Assembly: GCF_023115425.1 (NCBI RefSeq)
Contig: NZ_CP096032.1
Span: forward strand, 310,001-374,000
Reading direction: 5' to 3'
DNA length: 64,000 bases
Origin: Synechococcus sp. A10-1-5-1
GTDB taxonomy: Bacteria; Cyanobacteriota; Cyanobacteriia; PCC-6307; Cyanobiaceae
Of this stretch, positions 47,250 through 55,878 are shown piece after piece. Under the pieces are notes generated by a model that was given only the letters and a program-made list of their open reading frames with translations, had not been told where the DNA came from and ran no database searches. The first letter of the stretch is position 1; each line of letters begins with the position of its first letter. The translations under genes were made by a program, and so were the position numbers.

Positions 47250-47474
47250 ATGGCCCACACAATCGTCACCGACGTCTGCGAAGGCGTGGCCGATTGCGTT
47301 GATGCCTGCCCCGTGGCCTGCATCAACCCCGGGAGCGGGGCCAATGCCAAAGGAACGGAGTTTTATTGGATCGATTTCGACACCTGCATTGACTGCGGGA
47401 TCTGCCTGCAGGTTTGCCCAGTGGCAGGAGCGATCATTCCCGAAGAAAAGCCTGAACTCCAGCGGGCCAGCTGA
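47250..47474 (+). CDS. eight-Cys bacterial-type ferredoxin (two clusters)
   Basis: The 74-residue product has eight Cys, at 10, 16, 20, 24, 46, 49, 52 and 56. The second set is a standard CxxCxxCxxxCP motif (CIDCGICLQVCP). The first set, C-x5-C-x3-CP-x2-C, lacks the tight CxxC and resembles seven-iron ferredoxins in which one cluster is [3Fe-4S]. It is not PsaC, whose motifs and length differ. It follows hisZ by 55 nt on the same strand. Confidence 0.88.
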   Translation: MAHTIVTDVCEGVADCVDACPVACINPGSGANAKGTEFYWIDFDTCIDCGICLQVCPVAGAIIPEEKPELQRAS

Positions 47475-47556
47475 ACCCATTGGTCAGGGCTTAAGAATTT
47501 CTTTGGTATTGCGCCCGTCGTTGCGCTTGAGTGGAGAAATCTGCGGTGGTTCAGCC

Positions 47557-47739
47557 GTGTCTTTTCAACCAGGCGCTCTGGTCACACTCAGTCAGAACCC
47601 AGACTGTGTCTTGCAGCTGGTCAATTTGGATGAGGCGAGCGGCTCCGCCTGGGTGCGGCCTTGGCCCCTTGTTCAAGCCCATACCTCAACATTCACGGTC
47701 AACCTCAGCGACCTGGATCAAGCCAGTTCCGTTGGTTAA
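47557..47739 (+). CDS. small conserved-type hypothetical protein
   Basis: A 60-residue ORF starting at GTG, with the sequence beginning MSFQPGALVTLSQNPDCVL and continuing LVNLDEASGSAWVRPWPLV. The PG...NP.C and WVRxWPL pattern resembles a short beta-rich cyanobacterial protein that I recall from picocyanobacteria but cannot name. The frame is open upstream, so the start is uncertain. It is supported by filling the 83-nt-plus gap between two other small genes in the same direction. Confidence 0.5.
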   Translation: MSFQPGALVTLSQNPDCVLQLVNLDEASGSAWVRPWPLVQAHTSTFTVNLSDLDQASSVG

Positions 47740-47808
47740 GACAGTGTGAGGAGTTGATCCACTCCCTCAAACCCTCCTCAAAGTGGAATTTCCTTCGGGG
47801 AGAGAAAT

Positions 47809-48081
47809 ATGAATTGGCGAAATTTGAACCAACCCCAGGTCCTGAAGCAGAAGCTCTACCGCCTGATCGATGGACTCTGCGAACCCCATCGCCAACTAGA
47901 CGCCCTATACCCCAGCTTGGAATCAGCCCTCGACGATGCCATCGGCTGGTTGCAGAACAGCAGCATCAATCCCGTTGAACACCCCGTCGGCGTTGAAGTG
48001 GCAACGGCATCCGGGGACTGGCGCACGCTGCGGTCGCCGGAACCCCTGTTTTGCACTTGGAGAAGCCAAGCCGCGCGTTAG
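47809..48081 (+). CDS. small hypothetical protein
   Basis: The 90-residue ORF is preceded by a GGGGAGAG Shine-Dalgarno-like stretch 4-5 nt before the ATG. The product is helical (VLKQKLYRLIDGLCEPHRQL, then SALDDAIGWLQNS) and ends in GDWRTLRSPEPLFCTWRSQ. No signal peptide or known family. Its neighbour on the same strand 30 nt later is a zinc-ribbon membrane protein. Confidence 0.55.
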   Translation: MNWRNLNQPQVLKQKLYRLIDGLCEPHRQLDALYPSLESALDDAIGWLQNSSINPVEHPVGVEVATASGDWRTLRSPEPLFCTWRSQAAR

Positions 48082-48111
48082 GGGACGAGCAGCGTCAGCA
48101 ATGGGAACACG

Positions 48112-48420
48112 GTGGCGAAAAGGGTGAGCAGGACAAAGCCAGGGGAGTACCACTGCCCCTACTGCGCTCCTCGGCCGACCCGGGCCATCCAAGGTTCCAG
48201 CGGAGCTCCCCACTGCGGTTACTGCGGTGATCCTCTGATTCAGCAGCCCTATGTCAGGGGCAGTCAGCTCGCGGCGGTTCTAGTGATCAGTGGCTTCGTC
48301 GTACCACTGATCACCTTGCTCTGGATCGCAGTGCAGCCCAGCCCTCCGCGGCGTCCTCAGCCCTCTGAGCGGGTGGCCAGGATTTGGGTCGCTGACACCC
48401 AAGCTCCAGAAGCGTCGTAG
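48112..48420 (+). CDS. zinc-ribbon membrane protein, hypothetical
   Basis: The 102-residue product has two Cys pairs, CPYC and CGYC, 16 residues apart, forming a probable zinc ribbon near the N-terminus. One membrane helix follows (LAAVLVISGFVVPLITLLWI), then a Pro-rich tail. The start is GTG. The last 64 nt overlap the convergent DUF3598 gene. I recall similar short zinc-ribbon/one-helix proteins in cyanobacteria; no function is known. Confidence 0.6.
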   Translation: MAKRVSRTKPGEYHCPYCAPRPTRAIQGSSGAPHCGYCGDPLIQQPYVRGSQLAAVLVISGFVVPLITLLWIAVQPSPPRRPQPSERVARIWVADTQAPEAS

Positions 48421-49193
48421 CGACGAATCAAGCGCTGCATCCTGCCTGGAGACGGCATCCAGCCCGCCTCCATCTGGAAGGCAGCACGGTGGTTGACCCG
48501 CACAGGCCGCAGGTTGAAACCTCCATCCGGCAAAAGCTGAAGACATTGCTCTTGGGCACCGATAGTGCGGCCAAAGCACGTGCTCTCTAGTGCTCCCCTG
48601 AGCTCAGAAACCTGGTTGCCGATCTGCGTCAACCAGGAAAACCCCTGTTCGCCGTCCCTACAGATCTGAAAGGAGGCCTGCTCAATGGTGGGTTCAAGCC
48701 ATTCCGCATTAATGGTGGAGGCCTCACCGCTCCATTGACCGCTCAGCCGATCGAGGCTGGCGGGAGGTTGCTCTTCTCCAGCTCCCCCATTGCGGAATTC
48801 GCGGATCAAGACCAGCTTGCTAAAGGTCCCGTCCGTGCCGTGCAGTTGCACCATGCGGTGGCGCCGGTCCTGATCAACAAAGCCGAATTCGCCACCGAAC
48901 TCAGCGCAAGGAGAAACCTGCATTGACCCCTTGCAGAAGGTCCCATTGGCAAAAAACACAACTTGCTTACCGAGGTTGCGGTAGTCCTGCGCCATCTCAT
49001 GGATGGGCTCACCGTCGAGACCTTCTGGCCCGTAACGACGCAGCCTGAAGTGGACCAGACGCTCGCTGTCCCCGGCCTCCAGGCTCAAGATCGAGGGGGT
49101 GGTGTCGGCGATGGAGCCATCGGGGGCGAAGCCACAAAAGCTGCCGCGCCACTCACCAAGGTTGAGCAGAAAGTTGGCCCACTGGCTGGCCAT
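48357..49193 (-). CDS. DUF3598 family protein
   Basis: The 278-residue product starts MASQWANFLLNLGEWRGSF, the recognisable opening of cyanobacterial DUF3598 proteins, and has a repeated beta-rich (lipocalin-like) layout: FGGEFGFVDQDRRHRMVQL in the first half and CLQLLPDGGFNLRPVRVNH in the second. Lipocalin-type chromophore lyases are distantly similar in fold, but that role is not claimed. It is divergent from htpG and overlaps the zinc-ribbon gene at its 3' end. Confidence 0.78.
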   Translation of the reverse strand: MASQWANFLLNLGEWRGSFCGFAPDGSIADTTPSILSLEAGDSERLVHFRLRRYGPEGLDGEPIHEMAQDYRNLGKQVVFFANGTFCKGSMQVSPCAEFGGEFGFVDQDRRHRMVQLHGTDGTFSKLVLIREFRNGGAGEEQPPASLDRLSGQWSGEASTINAEWLEPTIEQASFQICRDGEQGFSWLTQIGNQVSELRGALESTCFGRTIGAQEQCLQLLPDGGFNLRPVRVNHRAAFQMEAGWMPSPGRMQRLIRRYDASGAWVSATQILATRSEG

Positions 49194-49348
49194 GGAATCG
49201 CCTGAGGTTGGGCTGCGGAAACTAAGGCTTGTGCTCTGGCGCTGCGAGGGGTGGAGCTTCTGGGGGTCGGTTTCCTGCCCACCGTTCCCCCTTGGCGTGA
49301 GCCCCTGGCTAGAGGGATTCTGGACAACACGTTGTGATCAGAGCCGTG

Positions 49349-51250
49349 GTGCTTCAGGCGGAACAGGGTCAAATTCAGATCCACACCGAGAACATCTTTC
49401 CGATCATCAAAAAGGCCGTCTACAGCGGCCACGAAGTGTTCCTCCGGGAGCTTGTGAGCAATGGCGTCGATGCCATCAGCAAGCGCCGTATGGCCTCGAT
49501 GGCTGGTGATTGCAGTGAAGGGCCCGAGGGGACGATCAGCATCCGGATCGACCGCGAAGCCAAGACGCTCACCATTTCCGATAACGGGATCGGCATGACC
49601 GCCGATGAGGTGAAGCGCTACATCAACCAAGTCGCCTTCTCCAGCGCCGAGGACTTCCTCGAGAAATACAAGCAAGAGTCCGACGCCATCATTGGCCACT
49701 TCGGCCTGGGCTTTTACTCCAGCTTCATGGTCGCCAAACAGGTGGAGCTGGTGACACGCTCCGCTCGCGGCGATGCCGAGGCCGTTCGTTGGAGCTGTGA
49801 TGGCTCCCCCAACTTCAGCCTGGAGGCCGCCGAACGCTCGGAGCCCGGCACCGACGTCATCCTCCATCTGATGGAGGAAGAGGAGGAATACATCGAGCCG
49901 GCACGAATCCGGACCCTGATCACCACCTACTGCGACTTCATGCCGGTGGAGGTCCAGCTGGAAGGCGAGACCGTCAACAAACGGGAAGCCCCCTGGCGCA
50001 AGAGCCCCCGCGAGCTCAGCGATGAGGACTACATCGAGCTTTACCGCTACCTCTATCCATTCCAGGGTGACCCACTGCTCTGGGTTCACCTCAACACCGA
50101 CTACCCCTACAACCTGCAGGGAATCCTCTATTTCCCGAAATCCACGGGCCGTGCGGACTGGGAGAAGGGTGAAATCAAGCTCTATTGCAACCAGGTGTTC
50201 GTCAGCGACTCGATCAAGGAGGTTGTGCCCCGCTACCTGCTGCCCCTGCGGGGCGTGATCGACTCACCCGATATTCCGCTGAACGTCAGCCGCTCAGCCC
50301 TGCAGACGGATCGACGGGTCCGCTCCATAGGCAACTTCGTCGCCAAGAAGGTTGGTGACCGGCTGAAGGAACTTCACAGAGACGAACCCAAGCGCTACGC
50401 CGAGATCTGGGAATCGCTGGCTCCCTTCATCAAGATCGGCGCCATGGAAGACGAGAAGTTCGCCGACCAGGTGGCCGAGCTGGTGCTGTTTGGCACCACA
50501 GCTGCAGCGGCCGAGGGAGACAACGCTGATCCGGTCGCTGCTGAAGCAGGCAAGGCTTTCACCACCCTGGGCGGCTATCGCTCACGCCTTGGCAGCGACA
50601 ACGACAAGCGAATCCTCTACTGCACCGACGAGGCAGGCCAGGCCGGGGCTCTCGCCCTGTGGAAAAGCCAGGGTGCAGAGGTGCTCTTGGCTGACACCTT
50701 TATTGATACCCAATTCATTCCCTGGCTGGAGTACCGCCATGAGGAGCTGAAGTTCCAACGGGTCGATAGCGAACTGGACGATTCGCTCCAGGAGAAAGAA
50801 AGCGAAATCAGCGACGCGGAGGGCAAAGACAGCTCAGAGAAGCTGCGGGATCTCTTTAAGGCAGCCCTCTCTAACGACAAGGTCACCATCCAGGTTCAAG
50901 CCCTCAAAGGCGACAACGCTCCGGCCGCATTGATTCTGCTTCCAGAGCAAATGCGCCGAATGAACGATATGGGGGCCTTGATGGAACAGCGGCTACCCGG
51001 TCTGCCTGATCACCACGTGTTGCTGGTCAATCGCAAGCACCGTTTGGTCGAAGGGTTGATCAAGCTCTCGGCAGGATCGGTGATCACAGGCGCAGGTTCC
51101 AGCCCGAGCCAAGAGCTGGCGGACAACCTCAGCCGCCATCTCTATGAGATGGCTCGCTTGGCCGTGGGTGGTCTGGAGCCCAACGAATTGGCAGGTTTCC
51201 AGCAACGCAGTTGTGACCTGATGGGCCAGCTGATGGAACGCGGTCTCTAA
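49349..51250 (+). CDS. htpG: Hsp90-family chaperone HtpG
   Basis: The product has the HtpG layout: an ATPase domain with FLRELVSNGVDAISK, DNGIGMTADEVKRYI and GHFGLGFYSSFMVAK, a middle domain with the catalytic Arg region VVPRYLLPLRGVIDSPDIPLNVSRS, and a C-terminal dimer domain. In-frame GTGs at 49334, 49346 and 49349 are all possible starts; the last gives 633 residues beginning MLQAEQGQIQIHTENIF and fits the family best. The SNG in the ATP-lid helix replaces the usual SNA. In cyanobacteria HtpG supports stress tolerance and phycobilisome linker and haem-pathway proteins. Confidence 0.95.
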   Translation: MLQAEQGQIQIHTENIFPIIKKAVYSGHEVFLRELVSNGVDAISKRRMASMAGDCSEGPEGTISIRIDREAKTLTISDNGIGMTADEVKRYINQVAFSSAEDFLEKYKQESDAIIGHFGLGFYSSFMVAKQVELVTRSARGDAEAVRWSCDGSPNFSLEAAERSEPGTDVILHLMEEEEEYIEPARIRTLITTYCDFMPVEVQLEGETVNKREAPWRKSPRELSDEDYIELYRYLYPFQGDPLLWVHLNTDYPYNLQGILYFPKSTGRADWEKGEIKLYCNQVFVSDSIKEVVPRYLLPLRGVIDSPDIPLNVSRSALQTDRRVRSIGNFVAKKVGDRLKELHRDEPKRYAEIWESLAPFIKIGAMEDEKFADQVAELVLFGTTAAAAEGDNADPVAAEAGKAFTTLGGYRSRLGSDNDKRILYCTDEAGQAGALALWKSQGAEVLLADTFIDTQFIPWLEYRHEELKFQRVDSELDDSLQEKESEISDAEGKDSSEKLRDLFKAALSNDKVTIQVQALKGDNAPAALILLPEQMRRMNDMGALMEQRLPGLPDHHVLLVNRKHRLVEGLIKLSAGSVITGAGSSPSQELADNLSRHLYEMARLAVGGLEPNELAGFQQRSCDLMGQLMERGL

Positions 51251-51265
51251 AGCCACGGTTCAGGG

Positions 51266-51290
51266 GCCCTGGGTTTGACATCCCCAGGGC
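51266..51290 (+). terminator. terminator-like hairpin after htpG
   Basis: An 8-bp stem GCCCTGGG/CCCAGGGC with a 9-nt loop lies 16 nt after the htpG stop. There is no T tract behind it, so termination efficiency is uncertain; it separates htpG from the GG operon. Confidence 0.5.
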
Positions 51291-51337
51291 TCTGGGGGAT
51301 GGTGGAGATTGCCTGTCTGGGTTGGCTAATCCCATCC

Positions 51338-51355
51338 CGAGGGAGACCTCCCTCG
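51338..51355. promoter_or_regulatory. perfect inverted repeat upstream of ggpS
   Basis: The 8-nt arms CGAGGGAG and CTCCCTCG are separated by only AC, 77 nt before the ggpS start. The symmetry suits a dimeric protein operator or a small leader hairpin. Regulation of ggpS by salt is known in cyanobacteria, but which factor would bind here is unknown. Confidence 0.35.
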
Positions 51356-51431
51356 CGCAGCCCAGGGCCGATCTTGCTGGCCTTCACCGGTATGCACGGC
51401 CTTAGGGACAGGCGTTCCCTGCCGATTCCGT

Positions 51432-52901
51432 GTGCCTAGCTCTTTCGTCCTGGTCTATCACCGCTCTCCATTTGACGAGGTCATCGGCGAGGACGGCACC
51501 AGGCAGTGGCAAGACCAGAAGAGCCCAAACGGCATCATTCCGACGCTGCGAAACCTGTTTCGCTCCCATCCATCCGGCACCTGGATTGCCTGGCGTGAGA
51601 ACGAGGATCCCGCTGCTGAAGACGAAACCTTGACAATTGATGAGCCGATCCAAATCCGTTTGAGACGGATTCCGCTTCGCCAGGAGCAGATCGGCAGTTT
51701 CTATCACGTCACTTCAAAGGAATCGATCTGGCCAATCCTTCACAGCTTCCCTAGTTTTTTTGAGGTCAATAACGCCGACTGGCAGACCTTCAGTGAAGTC
51801 AACCAGCGGTTCGCCGAAGCGGCCTGCAACGAAGCGGCTCCAGGGGCGTCCATCTGGATTCACGACTACAACCTCTGGTTGGCACCGGGCTTTATTCGGG
51901 CCCTACGACCGGATGTCAAGATCAGCTTTTTTCACCACACCCCTTTCCCAAGCAGCGATGTCTTCAGCATCCTGCCGTGGAGGGAAGAGATCATCGAGAG
52001 TCTTCTTTGCTGCGATGCGGTGGGTTTTCACATTCCCCGCTACGCCGAGAATTTCGCCCGGGCGGCCTCCAGCTTGTTGCCGGTCAAGAAGGGCCCCAAA
52101 TCGGAGATTGCCGATCACTTCATGCCCTGTGGCAGCGCCTTGGCCCAGCCCGACGCCACGCCATGGCTTGAGCACAACGGCCATCGCGTCAAGCTCGTCT
52201 CGACGCCGGTCGGCACCAGTCCAGATGTGATTCGCGAGCTCAGGGATTCCAAGCCCGTCCAGGAGCTAATCCAAGAGATTGAGACCAACACCAAGCGCGG
52301 CCGGACCTTGATCCTCTCCGCTAGCCGAGTGGATTACACCAAAGGCAACGAAGAACTGCTTCGAGCCTATGAGCGACTGCTGGAGCGCAATGAGGCGATC
52401 CACGGCCAGGTGGTGTTGGTCCTGGCCTGTGTAGCCGCCAACACCGGAATGAAGGTCTACGAAGACACGCAGCGCGGGATTGAGGAAACCGTTGGCCGGA
52501 TCAATGGCCGCTTCAGCAAGATCGATTGGGTCCCCATTCGTCTCACAACGCAACGTATTCCCTACGAGGAGATGGTGGCCTGGTTTGCTGCTTCGGACAT
52601 CTGTTGGATCACGCCGTTGCGGGATGGCCTGAACCTGGTAGCCAAGGAATATGCGGCGGCCCGCAAGGGAAGAGGCGGAACGTTGGTGCTCTCGGAATTC
52701 ACCGGTGCCTCCGTAGTGATGAAGGGAGCCGTTCTCACCAATCCCTACTCCCACAGGCGCATGGATGAGGCGATCGACAAGGCCCTAGGCCTCTCGCTTC
52801 AGGATCAGGAGCAACGAATGGCATCGATGGCGGCTTCGGTGGATCAACTCAGCGTTGATCATTGGGTCAAAGAACAACTGGAGGCGATTGAATCGCAGTG
52901 A
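51432..52901 (+). CDS. ggpS: glucosylglycerol-phosphate synthase
   Basis: GgpS (glycosyltransferase family 20) joins ADP-glucose to sn-glycerol 3-phosphate to make glucosylglycerol phosphate, the first step of the main salt osmolyte in moderately halotolerant cyanobacteria. The 489-residue length fits. WIHDYNLWLAPGFI, FFHHTPFPSSDVFSILPWR, SRVDYTKGNEELLRAYERL and WITPLRDGLNLVAKEY parallel trehalose-phosphate synthase motifs, while the DYTKG and N-terminal VLVYHRSPFDE are GgpS-like. The start is GTG. The ggtB ATG overlaps the stop as TGATG. Confidence 0.95.
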   Translation: MPSSFVLVYHRSPFDEVIGEDGTRQWQDQKSPNGIIPTLRNLFRSHPSGTWIAWRENEDPAAEDETLTIDEPIQIRLRRIPLRQEQIGSFYHVTSKESIWPILHSFPSFFEVNNADWQTFSEVNQRFAEAACNEAAPGASIWIHDYNLWLAPGFIRALRPDVKISFFHHTPFPSSDVFSILPWREEIIESLLCCDAVGFHIPRYAENFARAASSLLPVKKGPKSEIADHFMPCGSALAQPDATPWLEHNGHRVKLVSTPVGTSPDVIRELRDSKPVQELIQEIETNTKRGRTLILSASRVDYTKGNEELLRAYERLLERNEAIHGQVVLVLACVAANTGMKVYEDTQRGIEETVGRINGRFSKIDWVPIRLTTQRIPYEEMVAWFAASDICWITPLRDGLNLVAKEYAAARKGRGGTLVLSEFTGASVVMKGAVLTNPYSHRRMDEAIDKALGLSLQDQEQRMASMAASVDQLSVDHWVKEQLEAIESQ

Positions 52902-54157
52902 TGAACCAGCGCCGTTGGCTGCTGGGTTTGGCCTGCGTGCTGGGCAGCCTGGTGCTGGTGCTGGGGCTTTGGGCCAAACCAGCACGGGAGCCCGTTTCGA
53001 TCCTGATGCCGGCTCCATTTGCCGATGCCACGGCTGAACTCGTTGAGGAGTTCAATCGCGAGCACCCAGAGATTGCCCTCACGGTGACCCGTGGACCTCT
53101 AGAGACAGAAGCAGTCTCAGACCTGGCGATCAGCAGCCTCTTGCTGGGCAACAGTCCCTACGACGTCCTGCTGATGGACGTCACCTGGACACCGAAATAT
53201 GCCAGGGCTGGCTGGCTTGAGCCCTTGGAAGCCTGGCTCGGAGCCGACGCCCTGGTCGATCTCGCCCCTGGAGCCGAACTGGGCAACAGCTTTGACGGCC
53301 ACCTCTGGCGCTTCCCCCTCGTGGCCGACATGGGCCTGCTGTTCTGGCGCACCGACCTGATGGACAGCCCCCCCAGGACACCCGCCGAACTCGAAGCCAT
53401 CAGCCGGTCTCTTCAAGAAAAGGGGCAAGTCCGCTGGGGCTACGTCTGGCAAGGCCGTCAATACGAGGGGTTGAGCTGCACCTATCTGGAGGTTCTACGG
53501 GGCTTCGGCGGTCGCTGGCTCCGCGATGGCTCACCGGACCTCAACAGTGAAGCCGCGATTAAGGCCAGCCAATGGCTACGCCAACTCGTCGATCAGGGCA
53601 TTACGCCTCCTTCCGTAGCCAACATGGCCGAACCGCAAGCGCTTCAGGTCTTTGAAAGTGGTGATGCCGCTTTGATGCGGAACTGGCCCTACGCCTGGGC
53701 CGAACTCAACAAGGAGGGTTCTGCGCTGGCTGGGAAAGTCGGAATCACAACCATGGTCAGCCTCCCGAATGAACCCCATGTCGCAACCCAGGGCAGCTGG
53801 GGGTTCTCCGTCCTTTCAAGCTCCAAACACAAGCAAGCCGCCATCGAGGCACTGCAGTTTTTGACCAGCACCGCCGCCCAAAAACAACTCAACTTGAACT
53901 GGGGCTACACACCAACGCGCCTGAGTGTCTTCAACGACCCAGAACTGGTCCGCGCCAATCCGATCCTGCCGGAATTGCAATCAGCACTGGCCGATGCCGT
54001 ACTCAGACCGCTGACACCGATCTATGCCCAACTCAGTGACCTGCTCTACCGCGAGGTGAACACCGTGATCACCGGTGAGATCGCAGCGGCGCCGGCCATG
54101 GACAACCTTCAGCGCAACAGCCTTCAGCTGGAACGTTCCACACGAGGAGTGCAGTAA
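52901..54157 (+). CDS. ggtB: glucosylglycerol ABC transporter substrate-binding protein
   Basis: The 418-residue product is a family 1 extracellular sugar-binding protein with an N-terminal signal or anchor segment (LLGLACVLGSLVLVLGLWA). Typical blocks are AELVEEFNREHPEIALTV, YDVLLMDVTWTPKYARAGWL, LFWRTDLMDSPPRTPAELE and GSWGFSVLSSSKHKQAAIEA. GgtB delivers GG (and sucrose or trehalose) to the permeases, recovering osmolyte that leaks across the membrane. Assigned through position directly after ggpS and before two permease genes. A GTG one codon upstream is also possible. Confidence 0.92.
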   Translation: MNQRRWLLGLACVLGSLVLVLGLWAKPAREPVSILMPAPFADATAELVEEFNREHPEIALTVTRGPLETEAVSDLAISSLLLGNSPYDVLLMDVTWTPKYARAGWLEPLEAWLGADALVDLAPGAELGNSFDGHLWRFPLVADMGLLFWRTDLMDSPPRTPAELEAISRSLQEKGQVRWGYVWQGRQYEGLSCTYLEVLRGFGGRWLRDGSPDLNSEAAIKASQWLRQLVDQGITPPSVANMAEPQALQVFESGDAALMRNWPYAWAELNKEGSALAGKVGITTMVSLPNEPHVATQGSWGFSVLSSSKHKQAAIEALQFLTSTAAQKQLNLNWGYTPTRLSVFNDPELVRANPILPELQSALADAVLRPLTPIYAQLSDLLYREVNTVITGEIAAAPAMDNLQRNSLQLERSTRGVQ

Positions 54158-55048
54158 ATGATCCGCTGGCGCCAACAGTTCTGGCTCCTGCTGCCGGCCC
54201 TGGGATTGCTCAGCCTGATCTTCCTGGTGCCCATTGGTCACTACCTCTGGTTAAGCACCCAGACCCAGACGGTGCTGACAGAACTTCAACCCATTCCTGC
54301 GGGGACCGCCCAATGGGTCCGGCTCTGGAACGACAGCCGCTTCTGGCAGGACGCCTGGCAAACCCTTCGCTTTGCTGGTCTCTCGGTGAGCACAGAAATG
54401 GTCCTAGGGCTGGCGATCGCCTTGCTCCTGAACCAGCCGTTGCGAGGCAAGAGCAGCTTGCGAATGATCAGCCTCTTGCCCTGGGCTCTGCCAACAACGG
54501 TGATGGCCTTGGGCTGGCGCTGGATCTTCAATGATCCATACGGCCCGATTAATCAAGCTCTGCACTGGGTAGGAATGGAACCCGTGGCCTTTCTGGCCAA
54601 CCCATCAATCACCTGGATCGCCACGGTTTGGGCCGATACCTGGAAAACGACCCCGTTTGTGGCCTTACTTCTGCTGGCGGGCCTGCAGAACATTCCCCGC
54701 GATCTCTACGAGGCTGCGCAGTTGGAGGGGGCATCGGCCTGGCAATCCCTCTGGAGGATCACGGTGCCTCTGCTGACGCCCTATCTACTCATTGCACTCG
54801 TTTTTCGCCTCGCCCAAGCGCTGGGAGTGTTCGACTTGGTGCAAGTGCTGACGGGAGGAGGTCCAGCGGGCAGCACGGAAAGTCTGGCGCTCTACGCCTA
54901 CCTGAATGCGATGCGTTTCTTGGACTTTGGCTACAGCGCCACCGTCATGCTCGGCGCCTTCGCCGGACTCTTGGTGCTCTGCGCAGGACTCGCGGGGCTC
55001 TGGTGGTTCAGCAGCGGGCGCGAGGCCATGACAGGAGGTGACCTTTAG
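54158..55048 (+). CDS. ggtC: glucosylglycerol ABC transporter permease
   Basis: MalF-type sugar permease of 296 residues with about six membrane helices. The coupling loop is LYEAAQLEGASAWQSLWRITVPLL, and the family ending contains QVLTGGGPAGSTESLALYAY. The ATG immediately follows the ggtB stop, and the stop overlaps the ggtD start (TAGTG). Together with GgtD it forms the channel of the osmolyte importer. Confidence 0.93.
   Translation: MIRWRQQFWLLLPALGLLSLIFLVPIGHYLWLSTQTQTVLTELQPIPAGTAQWVRLWNDSRFWQDAWQTLRFAGLSVSTEMVLGLAIALLLNQPLRGKSSLRMISLLPWALPTTVMALGWRWIFNDPYGPINQALHWVGMEPVAFLANPSITWIATVWADTWKTTPFVALLLLAGLQNIPRDLYEAAQLEGASAWQSLWRITVPLLTPYLLIALVFRLAQALGVFDLVQVLTGGGPAGSTESLALYAYLNAMRFLDFGYSATVMLGAFAGLLVLCAGLAGLWWFSSGREAMTGGDL
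55033..55039 (+). promoter_or_regulatory. strong ribosome binding site for ggtD
   Basis: AGGAGGT lies 8 nt before the GTG at 55048, inside the end of ggtC. It decides the ggtD start, which shares one base with the ggtC stop. Confidence 0.8.
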
Positions 55049-55839
55049 TGGCACGCCTGGCCCTCTTGATCTGGAGCCTGGGCCCGATGCTCTGGCAGCT
55101 CTACACCTCCTTTCGGCCGACCGCGGCCCTGACTGGCTCAGGCAGTGGAGGCTGGACCCTCGATCACTACAGGCAGCTCCTCAACGGTGAACCACCGTTT
55201 TTGACCTATCTCCTCAACAGTGGGATCGTCGGGTTGAGCAGCACACTCTTGACGCTCCTTCTGGCGATCCCCTGCGCTTACGCCCTCAGCCGTATGCAGG
55301 CCCATCGTGCTCGCAACATCAGCGTCCTGGTGGCTGCTGCAGCGGCATTCCCAGCCGTGTTGCTGTTCTTGGCGCTTCTGGAGGTGGCCCGCGACTTCCA
55401 TCTGTCGAACAATCTCCTGGCCCTCAGCCTTCCCTATGCCGGGCTGTGCTTGCCCTTGGCGATCCTGCTGCTGCAGGCAGCCTTCCGCGATATCCCCGTA
55501 GATCTGGAAGAGGCCGCCCTGATTGAGGGCATGAACCTCTGGCAACGCCTGCGCTGGGTGCTCCTTCCACTAATGGCCCCAGCCATCTCCAGTGCAGCAC
55601 TGCTGATCTTCATCTTCTGCTGGAACGAATATCCGATCGCTCTGACCTGGTTGAGTCGGGCCGACCTACTCACCCTGGCCCCAGCCATTGCCCGCATTGC
55701 CGGCTCCTCGATCTTCTCTGTTCCCTATGGAGCCTTTGCCGCCGCCACCGTGCTGGGCAGTGTGCCGTTGGTGCTGATCATGTTGCTATTTCAACGTCAG
55801 ATCATCAGCGGCCTCACCCAAGGGGCCATTAAGGGATAG
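55048..55839 (+). CDS. ggtD: glucosylglycerol ABC transporter permease
   Basis: MalG-type sugar permease of 263 residues, with LWSLGPMLWQLYTSFRP at the start, about six membrane helices, the coupling loop LEEAALIEGMNLWQRLRWVLLPLM and the closing VLIMLLFQRQIISGLTQGAIKG typical of MalG-like proteins. Start is GTG after a strong Shine-Dalgarno. ggtA follows 39 nt later. Confidence 0.93.
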   Translation: MARLALLIWSLGPMLWQLYTSFRPTAALTGSGSGGWTLDHYRQLLNGEPPFLTYLLNSGIVGLSSTLLTLLLAIPCAYALSRMQAHRARNISVLVAAAAAFPAVLLFLALLEVARDFHLSNNLLALSLPYAGLCLPLAILLLQAAFRDIPVDLEEAALIEGMNLWQRLRWVLLPLMAPAISSAALLIFIFCWNEYPIALTWLSRADLLTLAPAIARIAGSSIFSVPYGAFAAATVLGSVPLVLIMLLFQRQIISGLTQGAIKG

Positions 55840-55878
55840 CCCTGAACCAAAGCTCGACCACGTTCTCTTCGCCCATTG

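Noticed and set aside
49194-49348. CIRCE heat-shock operator before htpG
   Set aside because: I looked for the TTAGCACTC-N9-GAGTGCTAA repeat here and upstream of dnaK3 and found none.
49085-50089. 334-residue ORF opposite htpG
   Set aside because: Antisense shadow of the HtpG ATPase domain.
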